Shown here: positions 1 through 11,423 of the stretch, piece after piece
Position numbering within the stretch: position 1 is the first letter of the stretch
How the letters are laid out: each line of letters starts with the position of its first letter
Notes under the pieces: model-generated
Database searches by the model: none
What the model was told of the DNA's origin: nothing
Seen by the model: only the letters and a program-made list of their open reading frames with translations
DNA from: Lottia gigantea
Lineage: Eukaryota; Mollusca; Gastropoda; Lottiidae
DNA: 64,000 nucleotides
Direction of reading: 5' to 3'
Assembly (NCBI RefSeq): GCF_000327385.1
Contig: NW_008708797.1
Coordinates: 2,170,688-2,234,687, forward strand
Program-made: the position numbers and the translations under genes

Positions 1-673
1 AATGCTAGACATTTTGAATGATAACTTCAGTTTAGCTCAAGATTACAAAGTTTGTCACTTTAAAACGAACACAGCTTTTAAGCAAACACAAATTATATTA
101 CTCCGACAGAGGAGTTTCACTGTAATGTCTCTTTAAGTAGTTGGGCGGTCTACCTCCGGAGCATTATGACGCAAAGCAACATGGGTCTCGACGGGCTTAT
201 CAGGTTGAACACAAATAACCAATGTAACAGTTTATTATAAAAGTATAAAAAGGACGCATCGCATTTACTCAAACAATATAACATTCATATCTATCTTGAC
301 TAAACTTCAATAAATATACTGGCTTCCAATAAACCAAACTAAGCCATATATACTAGTCGGATAAGACGAATAAGCCGAATAAGCCGTGAAAACTGAAAAA
401 TACAAAATAATCATTTTGAATAAGCTTATCGAAGGAATACACAAAGTTACACCGAAAACGAAACAGATATACAATTAATAAACTAATGATACCTCCATGA
501 GCCTTTGTAATTACGCAAATTTCGCAGCCCAAACAAATCTTTTGGCGCACTCAAGAAAAATATCAAAACCGGAAACGGAATAATCGAATATGTATACTTC
601 GATATCGCAATAAAATCACGTATTCACACTGTGAATGTTGACTTCGAATCGGTGGATACTACAGCAGCTACAC
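1..673. other. no recognised feature
   Basis: AT-rich sequence with only short chance frames. I see no exon-like frame bounded by splice motifs and no clear repeat until the tandem units that begin near 674. Confidence 0.5.
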
Positions 674-1310
674 GGACAAGTTCTAACTTGACGCATTTTC
701 GATGAACGGTTTTTGAGTTATTGCCCTTGACTTTGTTAAAACGCGTCGAAATTTGTTAAAAATAGTTCGTGCTCAGGATTGAAACTACAGTTTTCAATCG
801 ATTTTGATGAAACTTGGTGTGATCATTGGAATTGATAAGATCTCGGACAAGTTCTAACTTGAGGCATTTTCGATGAACGGTTTTTGAGTTATTGACCCTG
901 ACTTTGTTAAAACACGTCGAAATTTGTTAAAAATAGTTCGTGAGCAGGATTGAAGCTACAGTTTTCAACCGATTCTAATGAAACTTGGTGTGATCATTAT
1001 AATTGATAAGATCTCGGACTAGTTCTAAAAAGAGATATTTTTGATGAACATTTTTTGAGTTATTGCCCTTGACTTTGTAAACACGCGTCAAAAGTTGTTT
1101 TTTTGCCCTTGATTAGAGCTGTGTGATTTAATTGTTTGTTGTATTTGGGTTATTGATATTGATTTTTAAAAATTTTGTGGAATTATTCAGCATAAATAAT
1201 TTCTTCAATATGAGAAAATTCGTACTTTAGTCACTAAAGACTGTTTTATCATTTCTTACATCTGCCAGTGGGCGCATGTTACCTTGCATCGCAAGCTATC
1301 TTTTATCATT
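674..1310 (+). mobile_element. Helentron-like (pearl-type) element, partial, three core monomers
   Basis: Three units begin at about 674, 845 and 1016 (GGACAAGTTCTAACTTG and variants), a period of 171 bp. They are followed by the family's right end, a GTGGGCGCATGTTACCTTGC segment continuing into GCAAGCTATC, near 1268-1308. The left end with the GGAC microsatellite is missing. Related copies occur throughout the window. No protein is encoded. Confidence 0.65.
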
Positions 1311-3296
1311 GATTTGTAAGGTGACTGCAATATTGCGATAAATATAATTTAAGATTAATTTGGGAGATAAGTCCCACTTCCCATTATTAAGATATACTAT
1401 TTTATACATTTCGAAACAACCGAAACAATGGTCACCATAAACCACCTTGATATGATACTATGTGGAGCTTTTACGATAAACAATTTTATTCCGATGGACT
1501 AAAGCATCTTTCAAAAGATCAAAGGACTAAGGGCTAACAAAACATATATATATATATTGAATAAAACAAATTTCTCAAACCCATGGTGGAATGTTCGATT
1601 AATAGCTGAGATTCCAACATACCACACCCAGTAGTATCTCAATAATATAGTTTAATACATCTGAATATTTATTTGAATCTGAAGGTGGCTAAATAGGTAA
1701 GTTTTGATTCGGTAGCCATACACATGGCTGATGTTTCTGATTAAGTTTTCTAAATAATAATACCTGATAGGCCTAAACCTATATATAAAACACCTATAAG
1801 TTTTTAAAACATATCAATGAATCTCTGAATATTTATCCTAGATAAAAGTGGCAAAACGCGGTTAAGTTTGGATTTGAAGTTAACAAACATCGCTACAGTC
1901 CCGTCGTTAAGGTGGGGGTCCGTTGGTGCTAGACACCAGGCAAAGCCTTCTTCAGTTCAGCAGAGATTGATTAATTTATTGAGATTGAGAAATTCCCACA
2001 TATACAAAACATAATAGAATCTAAAGAACATAGCCTATTTATATATTTATCTTAGGCTGAAAGTGTCAAAAGGCAGGATTGATTTTGAAAGGAAAGCGCA
2101 TGATAGGCTACATAGCCTGCAAAAGCGATATAAGGATGAAGTAAAAATACTAGGCCTACTAAAATAAAATGCTAGCCTATTATAGGCCTAGGCCTTCAAA
2201 TTAATTCTAGTTCTGAAGAACTAAGTTGTTTGAAAAGCAATCTCGTGTGATAATAGTGTGATGCTTAAAGGTTCTAGGCGTGAAGTTAAACTAACACCAC
2301 GGAGAGTCGCATGCCTTCAGGAAGAAAACACGGGGTAAATTTATGAAAACTGAATACAAATCATACTGTATACAGTTCTATTGTACAAAAACAATGCGCG
2401 TTCGATTATTCCAGTTGATTCGTCCATTTTCGGGACGGTATCCGTCTAGATATGTGCGTTCCATGCGTATAGGCCCCTAGTATTTTGCAATAGACATCTA
2501 TCATATATATAACTCTATGACATACTATAAAAATAATCGAAAGAGTTTATTTTTGAAGGTTTTATAACTATAGCAATAACTATGTAGACTATCATAACCA
2601 GTTCATTTTCCCGAAAATAATCTGGCAACACCATGACGTTGACCATGACCTTGTATGAGAAGCCTAGCTACTAGCACGTGTGCAGAATTTGGAGAGTAAA
2701 ACGGGTTAGCCTATAAAGAACGCACCAACCATTGACATTGTTGTTAGTATATAACAAAAATAATAAATGAATGAAAAACAGGTATGTAATGCAAATCATG
2801 ATTATAAAGACTGATAGTTTCTTATATTAGGCGCCACGCATTATGTACCTCCTAGCGATTTTAATTATTTATCAACTAAAATACCACATAATGGTGTTCT
2901 CAACTCTATGGCATATTTTGAGTATTCTCACCAAATTTTATCTCAATCAGATAATTTTTCTGTTTTGAATCGATTTGTTTGTTCCTAAAAATGTTCGAAT
3001 GTCGAAAAAATAGTAACTTCTAGTTAAAGGGACATTCTGTTTTTCCCATTTTGTGGGTTAAAATTTGTTTTTGCTCAAATTTGTGAAAACTCTACACCAT
3101 AATGTGGAGAATTAACGTTTCTGAAACTTTGACTTAAAAAATCCAGCCGTTTATTATATAGTTTGTGATGCTTTTTGGAAACTGTTTGTACGGATTTAAG
3201 TAAAATAAACGTCTCATTGTAAAGAAATGGCTGCTACGTATTCTTAAGGTTAATAATTAATAATATTTGACAATATAAGCCAAACAACAAAACGAT
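1311..3296. other. intergenic, no gene seen
   Basis: No exon-like frame is supported. Around 3024 there is TTAAAGGGACATTCTGTTTTT, which resembles the terminal inverted repeat of the MITE at 36901-37143, but I could not find a matching right end. The rest is AT-rich with scattered AGGCCTA words. Confidence 0.4.
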
Positions 3297-4540
3297 TATA
3301 TAGTCACATGTTTGAAGGCCCGTTGTTAGACACGTCACTCACTCAGATGATCACACTCACAGTCGCCGAGAGTCATTGTCAATGTTTGTGAGTTATAATA
3401 CCAAGAGTTAAAATATTTCTTATCGTCATTTCCGGTAAAGGTATAATACCGAAGTGTAAGCAATTTGGCTCGTGATTGTATACACGATATAGTCGCATGT
3501 TTGAAGCTCTGGTTTTGGACATGTGGGCCACTGAGGTGACTCGTGGTCATTAGGAGTCATTGTCTATGTTTGTGGGTTACATTTCCAAAAGATCAAACAA
3601 TTCTAATCATCAGTTCCGGTAGAGGTATAATACTGAAGTGGGAGCTATTTGATTTATATTCACGATAAAGGCCTACTGTTGGATATATGAGCCACAGAGG
3701 TAACTCATAGTCCTTGAGAGTCATAACCAATGTCTGTGGGTAATAAGAGTCACTATCGATGTTTGTGGGTTCCATTTCCAAAAGAAGAAATGATCACTTC
3801 CGGTAGAGGTATTGCACTGAAGTGTAAGCAATTTGGCTTATATACATGATATAGTCACATTTTTGAAAGCTCGTTGTTGGACGAGGGACACTGGGGTGTC
3901 TCATAGTCCCCAAGAGTCAACGTCGATATCTTGAGATATACATTTCCAAAAAATGAGAAAATTCTGATCATCACTTTCGGTAGGTATAATACTTCAGTGT
4001 AAGCAAATTAGTTTATATACACGATATAGTGATATGTTTGAAGGTCGGTTGTTGGACATGTGGGCCACCGGGGTGACTCGTAGTCAAAAGGAGATATTGT
4101 CAATGTCTGTGGGTTATGATACCACGAGTTGAAATAAACCTGATCATCATTTTCGGTCGAAGTATTATAATATGGCGCATATACAAGATATAGTCACGTG
4201 TTTGAAGGGTTGTTGTTGGACATGTGGTTCATTCAGATGACTCATAATCCCCGAGGGTCATAGTTTATGTCTATGGGCTGCATTACCACAAAATTAAAAG
4301 GTTCTGATAATCATTCGGTAAGATGCCGAAATGTGAAGTAGAAAGGTTATATACACAATATATTGGGGTTTTGAAAGCATGTTTCTTGACATAATGGGTC
4401 ACTGGGATGGCTCAAAGTCCTCGAGTCCTAATTAAACTTAGACCTAACTTCCATTCTCTATGTTTGTGGGTCACATTCTTAATAAATGACACATCAAATC
4501 TGATTTGGGTATGATCCTGAAGTGTGAGATGTAAGGGCCT
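3297..4540. repeat. tandem satellite, ~180-bp period, about seven degenerate units
   Basis: Each unit opens with a variant of TATAGTCACATGTTTGAAG, near 3299, 3489, 3665, 3850, 4026, 4190 and 4365. It continues with a GTTGTTGGACATGTGGGCCAC-like segment, a GAGAGTCATTGTC segment and a TTCCGGTAGAGGTATAATAC segment. Spacing varies from about 165 to 190 bp, so the array is old and diverged. The short frames inside it are by-products of the repeat. Confidence 0.75.
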
Positions 4541-5087
4541 CAGGTGTCGGTTACTTTTAGCAGTATTTATGGAATTTTGAAGAAACGGTGCGAAACGAAT
4601 ATTCTATTGATAAGAAAAATACATATATTTTCACGCAACGACATTACGTCAAGTTTATACGAAACGTTTCAAAAATGGTCTCATGTATGTTTGTTTTGTT
4701 ACAAATCCTCTCGGACGGTTACTCTTTGCCTTCTTTTTAGTTAACTATTGAAGTTTCCATCATGTGGTTTTATAGTGGATAAAAAATTAAAATCGTAAAA
4801 AGTGAAGTAGAGCTTATATATCATAGCCTGGATCTGGTTTACAATAAACATTATTGAAATTGAAGGGGTCGTAAAGAAATTTTCTAAATTTTTCATGTAA
4901 TGTATATCGGGAACACTGATACTAATGATAGCATCAATATGCATCATTCCAATTTTCAGTTGTCTGTGATTCCCAGACATCTGCCTCTATTCCCTGCTGT
5001 TAAATGTTCCAAATCACAGAAGATGCGTTTTTCTAACATAATATCAAATTACCTTTACGATGATTGTAAATTCCCGTAACTTTTATT
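4541..5087. other. no recognised feature
   Basis: Short frames on both strands lack splice context or recognisable peptides. The segment lies between the satellite and a dispersed repeat. Confidence 0.4.
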
Positions 5088-5392
5088 TTGCTAGTATCAC
5101 GGTACTCTGTGACATTTGAACTTTTGACTGCGCACGTAGTTTTAAAAGGCCTATGCGAGATTAGTTTCGTTATAAGAAAAACATTGATGGAACCGTAGAC
5201 GTGACATGAATAATGTAGAGAGAAAATGATGGCATGTTTGAACTAGAAAACATTCATCTTTCCAAATATATCTGGGTTGTGCAGATCCGGATATCTAAAT
5301 TGGTTTTAAAAACCCGCACCTGCGGAAATGCGGAATGCACCCATTTAACAGGGCCTGGAATAGAGACAGATGTTTCGGTTTAATATAACCTC
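5088..5392 (+). repeat. dispersed repeat family A, copy 1
   Basis: It shares ordered blocks with 7736-8110 and, reversed, with 53516-53770: a CTCTGTGACATTTGAAC block, a GATGCGAGATCAGTTTC-like block, an AGAGAGAAAATGATGGCATG block, an AACATTCATCTTTCC block, and a right end at CTGGAATAGAGACAGATGTTT. No coding capacity is visible; it is probably a non-autonomous DNA element, but the termini are undefined. Confidence 0.65.
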
Positions 5393-5801
5393 TAAGACCT
5401 TCGCGATTAGTGTCTTCCAAACTCAAAAAATTAAGAAAACCTGTTTACAATCCCCTAAATATAAGGACACACAGTTATAGTAGTCCACCCTGTCCATACC
5501 CTACATCGAATCCCAAATAAGGGGTTTGACATAATTGTATGACGAATAGGGTTTTGGTTTGCACTGGTTGAACATAGCAATAAGTAATAATGGTACAAGT
5601 GAACATACGTTAGCTAGTAGTTTTAATTTTACCAATGCGAAAATTGTTCAAGAGATTGTAAAAATGATTCAGGCTTTTGTGTTTCCGGTTCTTGCAATTT
5701 CACCAAACCTAGACGTTTTATGACGTCAGTGTACGATCCCTTTAGTTAAATGATGTGATTAATTAATTCATTATCATTATTTTACTTTCCTTGTAGACAA
5801 G
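5393..5801 (+). promoter_or_regulatory. upstream region of the zinc-finger gene
   Basis: A perfect CRE-type palindrome, TGACGTCA, lies at 5721-5728. A good 3' splice site (pyrimidine tract ending TTCCTTGTAG) ends at 5794, seven bases before the ATG. The start codon is therefore probably in a second exon, with an untranslated first exon upstream that I cannot place. The CRE may be promoter or intron sequence. Confidence 0.4.
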
Positions 5802-7235
5802 ATGTCTTTTAACCAAGATCAAGTGATGGTATTTCATCAATGCTGTCTGTGTGATGAGAGATTTTTACAGAGCTCGGAATTAGAAGATCACTGTCGCATA
5901 CACAGTAAACCTGTCACAAAAGAAGAAGTTTTGACCGTCAGAGCTAATGATATTGACATGGGGAGCGATTATAAGATTCAATTTGAAGCGTCTGTTAATC
6001 TTGGTGAGTCTGAACACGAAGTTACTGAAGTAATGAGCAATTCTGTTAGAGATATGCTTCCATACACAAATATTATTGACAAAAATCCAGGTCCATCTTT
6101 TCAGTCAGTGGAACTGAATCAAAACAGCCCCAGTCGTATTATATTGTTTCAATGTGGCGTATGTAAATTATTGTTTACTTCAACATCAGTCCTTCTGCAA
6201 CATCTACAAACCCATCCAAATAGAGATTTATTACTACATTGTAATGTTTGCAAGAGGATCTTCCAAAACCATTTAGCTTTACAGGATCACATACAAATTC
6301 ATTTAGAAGCTATGGATAGCGAAACTACAGCAAAGCAAGCTAATGAATTTAGAAATAACCTAAAATGCGAATCCGATCCAGAAACCATGTCTTCAAATGA
6401 AAATCAGATAACTCATCAACAAACTCATCAACATCGTTTAACTAAAATTGTGCTAATGTGTCCCTTGTGCTCAGAGATTTTCATTTCAGTAGAAACACAA
6501 CAAAAACACATCACTGCACACGAAGAACTTGGTGAATGCATTTGTAAGAAATGTGGATTGTTATGTAAAACTATGTTCGAGCTGGTGAAACACAATGAAA
6601 TCAAACATAGAGAAAAAGCATACGAATGTTCTGTGTGTGGTAAATCGTTTTTAACACCTGTCCATCTTAATAATCATATGAAATACCACGAATCCCGCCA
6701 GATACTTTCTTGTGACCAGTGCAACAGATCTTTTACTACTGACATAGGTCTTCGAAATCATCGATTAGTTCACTCAAATAAACAATGTATTTGTGATGTA
6801 TGTGGTAAATATTACAGTAGTATGGCATCGCTTGCATCACATAAATCAGCCCATAGAGAAAAGTGCTTTAAATGTACGAATTGTGGCAAGCTGTTTAAAG
6901 GTTCAAATCAATTATCAAGGCATAAAAGAATTCATACTGGAGAAAAACCCTTTCAATGTGGTGTTTGTTCTCAGTCATTTAACCAAAAATCTTCTCTCGT
7001 CACGCATATGAGAATACATACAGGAGAGAAACCATACTCATGTACAGGGTGTGAAAAATCATTTTCACAACTTTCAGCTAAGAGAAGTCATGAGGTAACC
7101 CACTTTAAATTCAAACCATTTCAATGTACGATATGTGGTAGGGGATATAAAGCAAAGAAATCGCTCATTAACCATATAGACAAGAAGCATAACAACAATC
7201 AAAGTAATGTAGATAACAATGTGCCCAAGATTTGA
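5802..7235 (+). CDS. C2H2 zinc-finger protein, 12 fingers (477 aa)
   Basis: Single uninterrupted reading frame encoding twelve C2H2 fingers, first cysteines at residues 14, 118, 147, 220, 248, 276, 304, 331, 358, 386, 414 and 442. Finger 1 is separated from finger 2 by about 80 acidic, polar residues and finger 3 from finger 4 by about 50; fingers 4-12 form a continuous array. Canonical TGEKP linkers occur only between fingers 9-10 and 10-11, so those three are the likeliest classical DNA-binding module. The last finger has a lengthened His spacing (HX4H). No KRAB, BTB or ZAD domain is visible. The start follows a 3' splice site at 5794; AATAAA lies at 7360. Nuclear DNA-binding regulator is inferred from fold; the target and orthology are unknown because this family expands by lineage. 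Confidence 0.88.
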   Translation: MSFNQDQVMVFHQCCLCDERFLQSSELEDHCRIHSKPVTKEEVLTVRANDIDMGSDYKIQFEASVNLGESEHEVTEVMSNSVRDMLPYTNIIDKNPGPSFQSVELNQNSPSRIILFQCGVCKLLFTSTSVLLQHLQTHPNRDLLLHCNVCKRIFQNHLALQDHIQIHLEAMDSETTAKQANEFRNNLKCESDPETMSSNENQITHQQTHQHRLTKIVLMCPLCSEIFISVETQQKHITAHEELGECICKKCGLLCKTMFELVKHNEIKHREKAYECSVCGKSFLTPVHLNNHMKYHESRQILSCDQCNRSFTTDIGLRNHRLVHSNKQCICDVCGKYYSSMASLASHKSAHREKCFKCTNCGKLFKGSNQLSRHKRIHTGEKPFQCGVCSQSFNQKSSLVTHMRIHTGEKPYSCTGCEKSFSQLSAKRSHEVTHFKFKPFQCTICGRGYKAKKSLINHIDKKHNNNQSNVDNNVPKI

Positions 7236-7359
7236 GAGATAAACCATGTTGCTGTGAGATTATGTATTTGTTATATAAATTCCTGTTGTAGTTAAATGTT
7301 TTTAGAGTCATGTGTGCTTGTTGCCTTTCATTACAAACTTATTTTCATACATTGATCTA

Positions 7360-7365
7360 AATAAA
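7360..7365 (+). terminator. polyadenylation signal of the zinc-finger gene
   Basis: AATAAA 125 bases after the stop codon, in AT-rich sequence typical of a short 3' UTR. Confidence 0.6.
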
Positions 7366-7735
7366 AATCTGAAAACTGTGCAAAGTCACACTCGAAGTGC
7401 AATGTCACCCCACTTTACGGTACCATTGTTTTACATCTTATTGGGTGAATAATTGCAAGCAGTATTGATGGTGATCTAAGAACGACATTACCATGATAAC
7501 AATAAGAGTTCTACTTTTAAAAAGGTATTGAAAACACCCAAAGTAAAAAACAACACAATATAAATGATTGAATTAAAATGTTTTAAAACGATTGGCCGAT
7601 TGGTAAGTCAACGAAACCAGCACCACAAAAGTTATGGCAAACGTGTAGCTTTCGGTTCTATGGCGTCAAAGGTGGAGTACAAGAACTGGACTGTTAACTT
7701 TACAATGCAAACGGAAAGCGTAACTTTCGTTTTGT

Positions 7736-8110
7736 AAGAATAGCGTGGCTCTGTGACCTTTGAACTGAGTCAGAGCTACCTCATAAAATTGGTTGAACTG
7801 TTGGCTGCGCATGTTGTTTTTTTTTTAATGGCCGATGCGAGATCAGTTTCTTTAAAAAAAAAACGTTGATGGGACCAAAGACATGACGTAAATGTGTAGG
7901 GAGAAAATGATGGTATGTCTCAACTACAAAAACATTCATCTTTCCACATATATATGGGTTTCGCTGAGGCGAGGTCTCCAAATAAGTTTAAAACACCAGC
8001 ATCTGCAAAGAAGGACGTATTTTTTCTGTCTCTACACCAGTCGACATCTGTCCAAAAATGCTATCAGAGGCTGGAATAGAGACTTTATTTATTCATTTAG
8101 AAATGTTTCA
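7736..8110 (+). repeat. dispersed repeat family A, copy 2
   Basis: Same block order as 5088-5392: CTCTGTGACCTTTGAAC, GATGCGAGATCAGTTTC, GGAGAAAATGATGGTATG, ACATTCATCTTTCC, and a right end at GGCTGGAATAGAGAC. It adds a TTTTTCTGTCTCTACACCAG segment that is also present in the copy at 53516. Two copies in the same orientation flank the zinc-finger gene. Confidence 0.65.
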
Positions 8111-8329
8111 GTCTACTTTTGGTTTTTATAGAAAAAGAAAGTGAATTATTCGACTATTTTTTCACTATTTGAAGGGATTATGTGATTTTTGTTCTAAAGA
8201 CTATTTACCTGGACATATCCAATACTAAAATCAATCCCCGAATAACGAACAATGGCCTTTAATCAAAACGTGTATTGAATACTTTAGATTCCAGAGTCTA
8301 ACAAAGGATTATATTCTAGAAAAAATAAC

Positions 8330-8335
8330 TTTATT
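8330..8335 (-). terminator. candidate polyadenylation signal of tetraspanin A
   Basis: TTTATT on the + strand reads AATAAA on the - strand. It sits where the sequence changes to the AT-rich, repeat-poor texture that continues to the tetraspanin stop codon. This would imply a 3' UTR of about 3.1 kb, which is unproven; many other AATAAA words exist in this stretch. Confidence 0.3.
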
Positions 8336-11300
8336 TCAAGATATGAATGTATATACAAAACAAAAAAAATTAAGATCCTAGCTTACAGTTATTATTATAT
8401 AATATTAGTGAAGTAACAAACAGAAAGTAAGAGAATATAGAAAGAATCCAGCTTTTACAAAATTCTTGAAATGGCAGCATTATTTGTTTGAGAAATATGA
8501 GTAATTTAAATATAATTATAAGCATTTTGCATATCCTACTCTGCCATTAAAACCCAAAGTGGACACAATTGAATGATAAGAAATACTTTAAAGATGGGTT
8601 CCCTTATTTTTATTTATGAAAATGAAAATGCTTATAGAATGCTTATATGAATAGAAAGTAAAGGTGTTCCAATGACTGGGAAAAACACCAGTTTGTCTCA
8701 CATGTCCATAATTAATTCATAATTAGCTAATTTAGAAGAGAATAACAAGCTGAATTCCGTTGGGTGACCGATCAAGAAAAGTCTAGAAGTATTTTTTTGT
8801 TTATCCAGACTGTGCATACATGAACATTTATGATTGGTAAAACTCTTATTTATATGCAATAAGAACATAATGACATGGTTAAGAATACATGATAATTCAT
8901 TAAAAATACCAATTAATCAAATAGTTTGTTTAATTTGATTAAAAAAAATAAGGAAACCCATCTTTAGTAAATAACCTGCAAAATTTTTCATGGTTGTATC
9001 ATGTTAATTGTTATCAATTTGTGTCTATTTATTTACTCCTAATACGATTTACAATTTCTTACATTACACTGTCTTCCCTTAGTGACAAACATTTTCACAT
9101 CAATTAAATTTCAAATCAATATTACTTATAGGCTGGTAGAGCTGTCTTTCATACTAAAAAACAGTGTGTTTCAGATACATAGACAATTTTAAAACAAAAC
9201 CTGATTATATGGCTCAATAACTGGACCTCAAAAGTGGTTGCCTGCAATTAATCAAACAATGAAATAATAAAAAATTTAATAATGAACATTTTAAGTACAG
9301 TAATATCAAATAGGCACTTGCAATAAAGAACATTTTAAGTATAGTTAATATATATTGCATAATATAACATAATACATGTTTTTAAATATAAAGTACACAA
9401 TATTTCACTCTGTGTGCATCATGAAATTCAAATCCAATCTTTAAAAATATAAATAGAAAGTAATCTCATATTATGATAATGTGATCAACAAATGGCACAA
9501 AATACCTGATGTAAATATACTGATTATATAAAACCCCAAACCATTCACATGTATAGATCATAACTTATAATAGATAGTTTAAAGGGAATGGACTTTAAAA
9601 AACTTAACTTTTCATTTCTAAAAGAAAGAACTGACTCCAAATTCTTGAGAGATAAAGCAATAATAAGTCATCATGTCTCTTCCTACTATATCTATAGCAT
9701 TACTCCCTGCCATTGGCCCTTCCCAAAACCTCTTCTTTTCATTAAGAAGATAGAACCAATCTAACATTGTTGGCTGTCCATTCCCTTTTATGAATTCTTT
9801 TTTTTTCACATTTCATAAAGGAAATAATATAAATTGAGATTATTATTAGGTAAAGTTACATATTGCTGTTTGAAGGTCAACCTTGTTACATGTCAGTTAC
9901 CATCAATGAACATAGGCATTGGAGATAAAAGGTTGCTTGGGGTGGAAAATGTTGAGCAAAACATAGCTAGTATACATTTATTCAGAGCCTCATAGCAAAA
10001 ATAATTTTTTTCATACACTAAGCCCTAATAATTTCAAGCTCCTATGCCTATATCATTTGTATATTAAACTTATGTTTAAACTCCTCAGAGGTTTAAGAAA
10101 ATTGTTTGTATAATCAACATAAGATGAAGAAAGTAAAGTTTAAAAGAATATAATATATGTAAGAAGGTATATAAAAGTCTCTGAGTAAATGCTTAAGGAT
10201 TTAATCACAGTCGTAATATATAAACAGTTTTGAGAGAATCTCAAGAACACATTAATAATATAGCTTCATAATGCCCAAAATTATTTAGAATTTGGCAAGA
10301 ATAGTGAGCACAGTGAGCAGAAAAAATATAATTTTCCTGAACAAATATAAAAATGAATAAATTTCAAAAATATAAACATTAAATGACAGTTAAGCATTGA
10401 AAGCATTATAACTAATTAAAATTAACAAGTAATTCAACTACAGATACTTACAAACAGTATTCATGTAAATATTAATTTCAACTTTACTGAATAATGTTGT
10501 TTAGAAAAACCACAAATTTCAGCATTTTTACATAAAAGTAGTTGTGACAATTTGTTTTTCCCAATGTGACCTTCATAAAATTCGAACTAGACAAATTCAT
10601 TTGTATCAACATAATATACCACTGTAAATTATTTGGATAAACCAAATTTACTACTGAATTTATTTGTATTGTGTATGTATTCAATATTTTATAATAAAAA
10701 TCTACAGTGTTTGAGTGGCAAGAAAAAGTTGGAATGTTTACTACCATCTCTATAAGCTATTGTAACTGGAATGCTTGAACAACTCTCATGTTGAACTATA
10801 AATTATAATTATATCAGAATTAAATATAATTTATGCAAAAAATATAACATATATAAAAAGATAGCACAGCATCATAACAAGCTGCATGAATTATGTGAAT
10901 TATTCTACAGTGATAAATAAAGAGCAAGATTAGTCTGTATTTGAAAGGCATACTCATATTGACTCAGAGAAATATATTTAAACAATCATCATTTAAAGAT
11001 AACCTGATAAATAGATTTTAATGTTTCAAACACATTACAAAAAGTTATAAATCTGGACATATCATTTATCAATTTTATGAATAGAAAAATAAATCTTACC
11101 ATAAAAAGGAACGATACAGGATTTAGTAAGCAGTACAAAATGATATAGAAAAGAAAAGAAGCCAGTAACTAATTAGCCATTTCTAATCTCAAATGTTCAC
11201 AAATTTGAATTACTTGTGTCTTAATATCTAATGATTAAACAATCCTAAATTTAATAAGGAGCACTTGATTAGCACAGCAAATGTTTAACAAAATCTAACT

Positions 11301-11423
11301 GATGGTTTTAACCCTGAATTGTTAAGGCAAGGAAAAGAAAAGCTGCCAGATTATCCAGTATTATAGTTAGGAAGCAGACGTCTTCCACCAAGGGTCGGTA
11401 TAAGGCATGAAAGGGAGGTAATT
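8336..11423 (-). other. probable long 3' UTR or intergenic DNA downstream of tetraspanin A
   Basis: About 3 kb of very AT-rich sequence without supported exons. It contains one MITE (8588-8966). The texture resembles the stretch after the XPO7 stop codon. Whether it is transcribed cannot be seen from sequence. Confidence 0.35.
8588..8966. mobile_element. MITE with TTTAAAGATGGG-type terminal inverted repeats, copy 1
   Basis: The left end AAAGATGGGTTCCCTTATTT is mirrored at the right end by AAATAAGGAAACCCATCTTT. Internal segments (TCACATGTCCATAATTAATT, ATTAGCTAATTTAGAAGA, GTGACCGATCAAGAAAAG) match the copy at 32826-33205 in opposite orientation. About 380 bp, no coding capacity, so non-autonomous. 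Insertion close to TTAA/TTTAAA suggests a TTAA or TA target, which I could not settle. Confidence 0.8.

Noticed and set aside
6793-7011. 72-codon frame inside the zinc-finger gene
   Set aside because: An out-of-frame shadow of the finger array.
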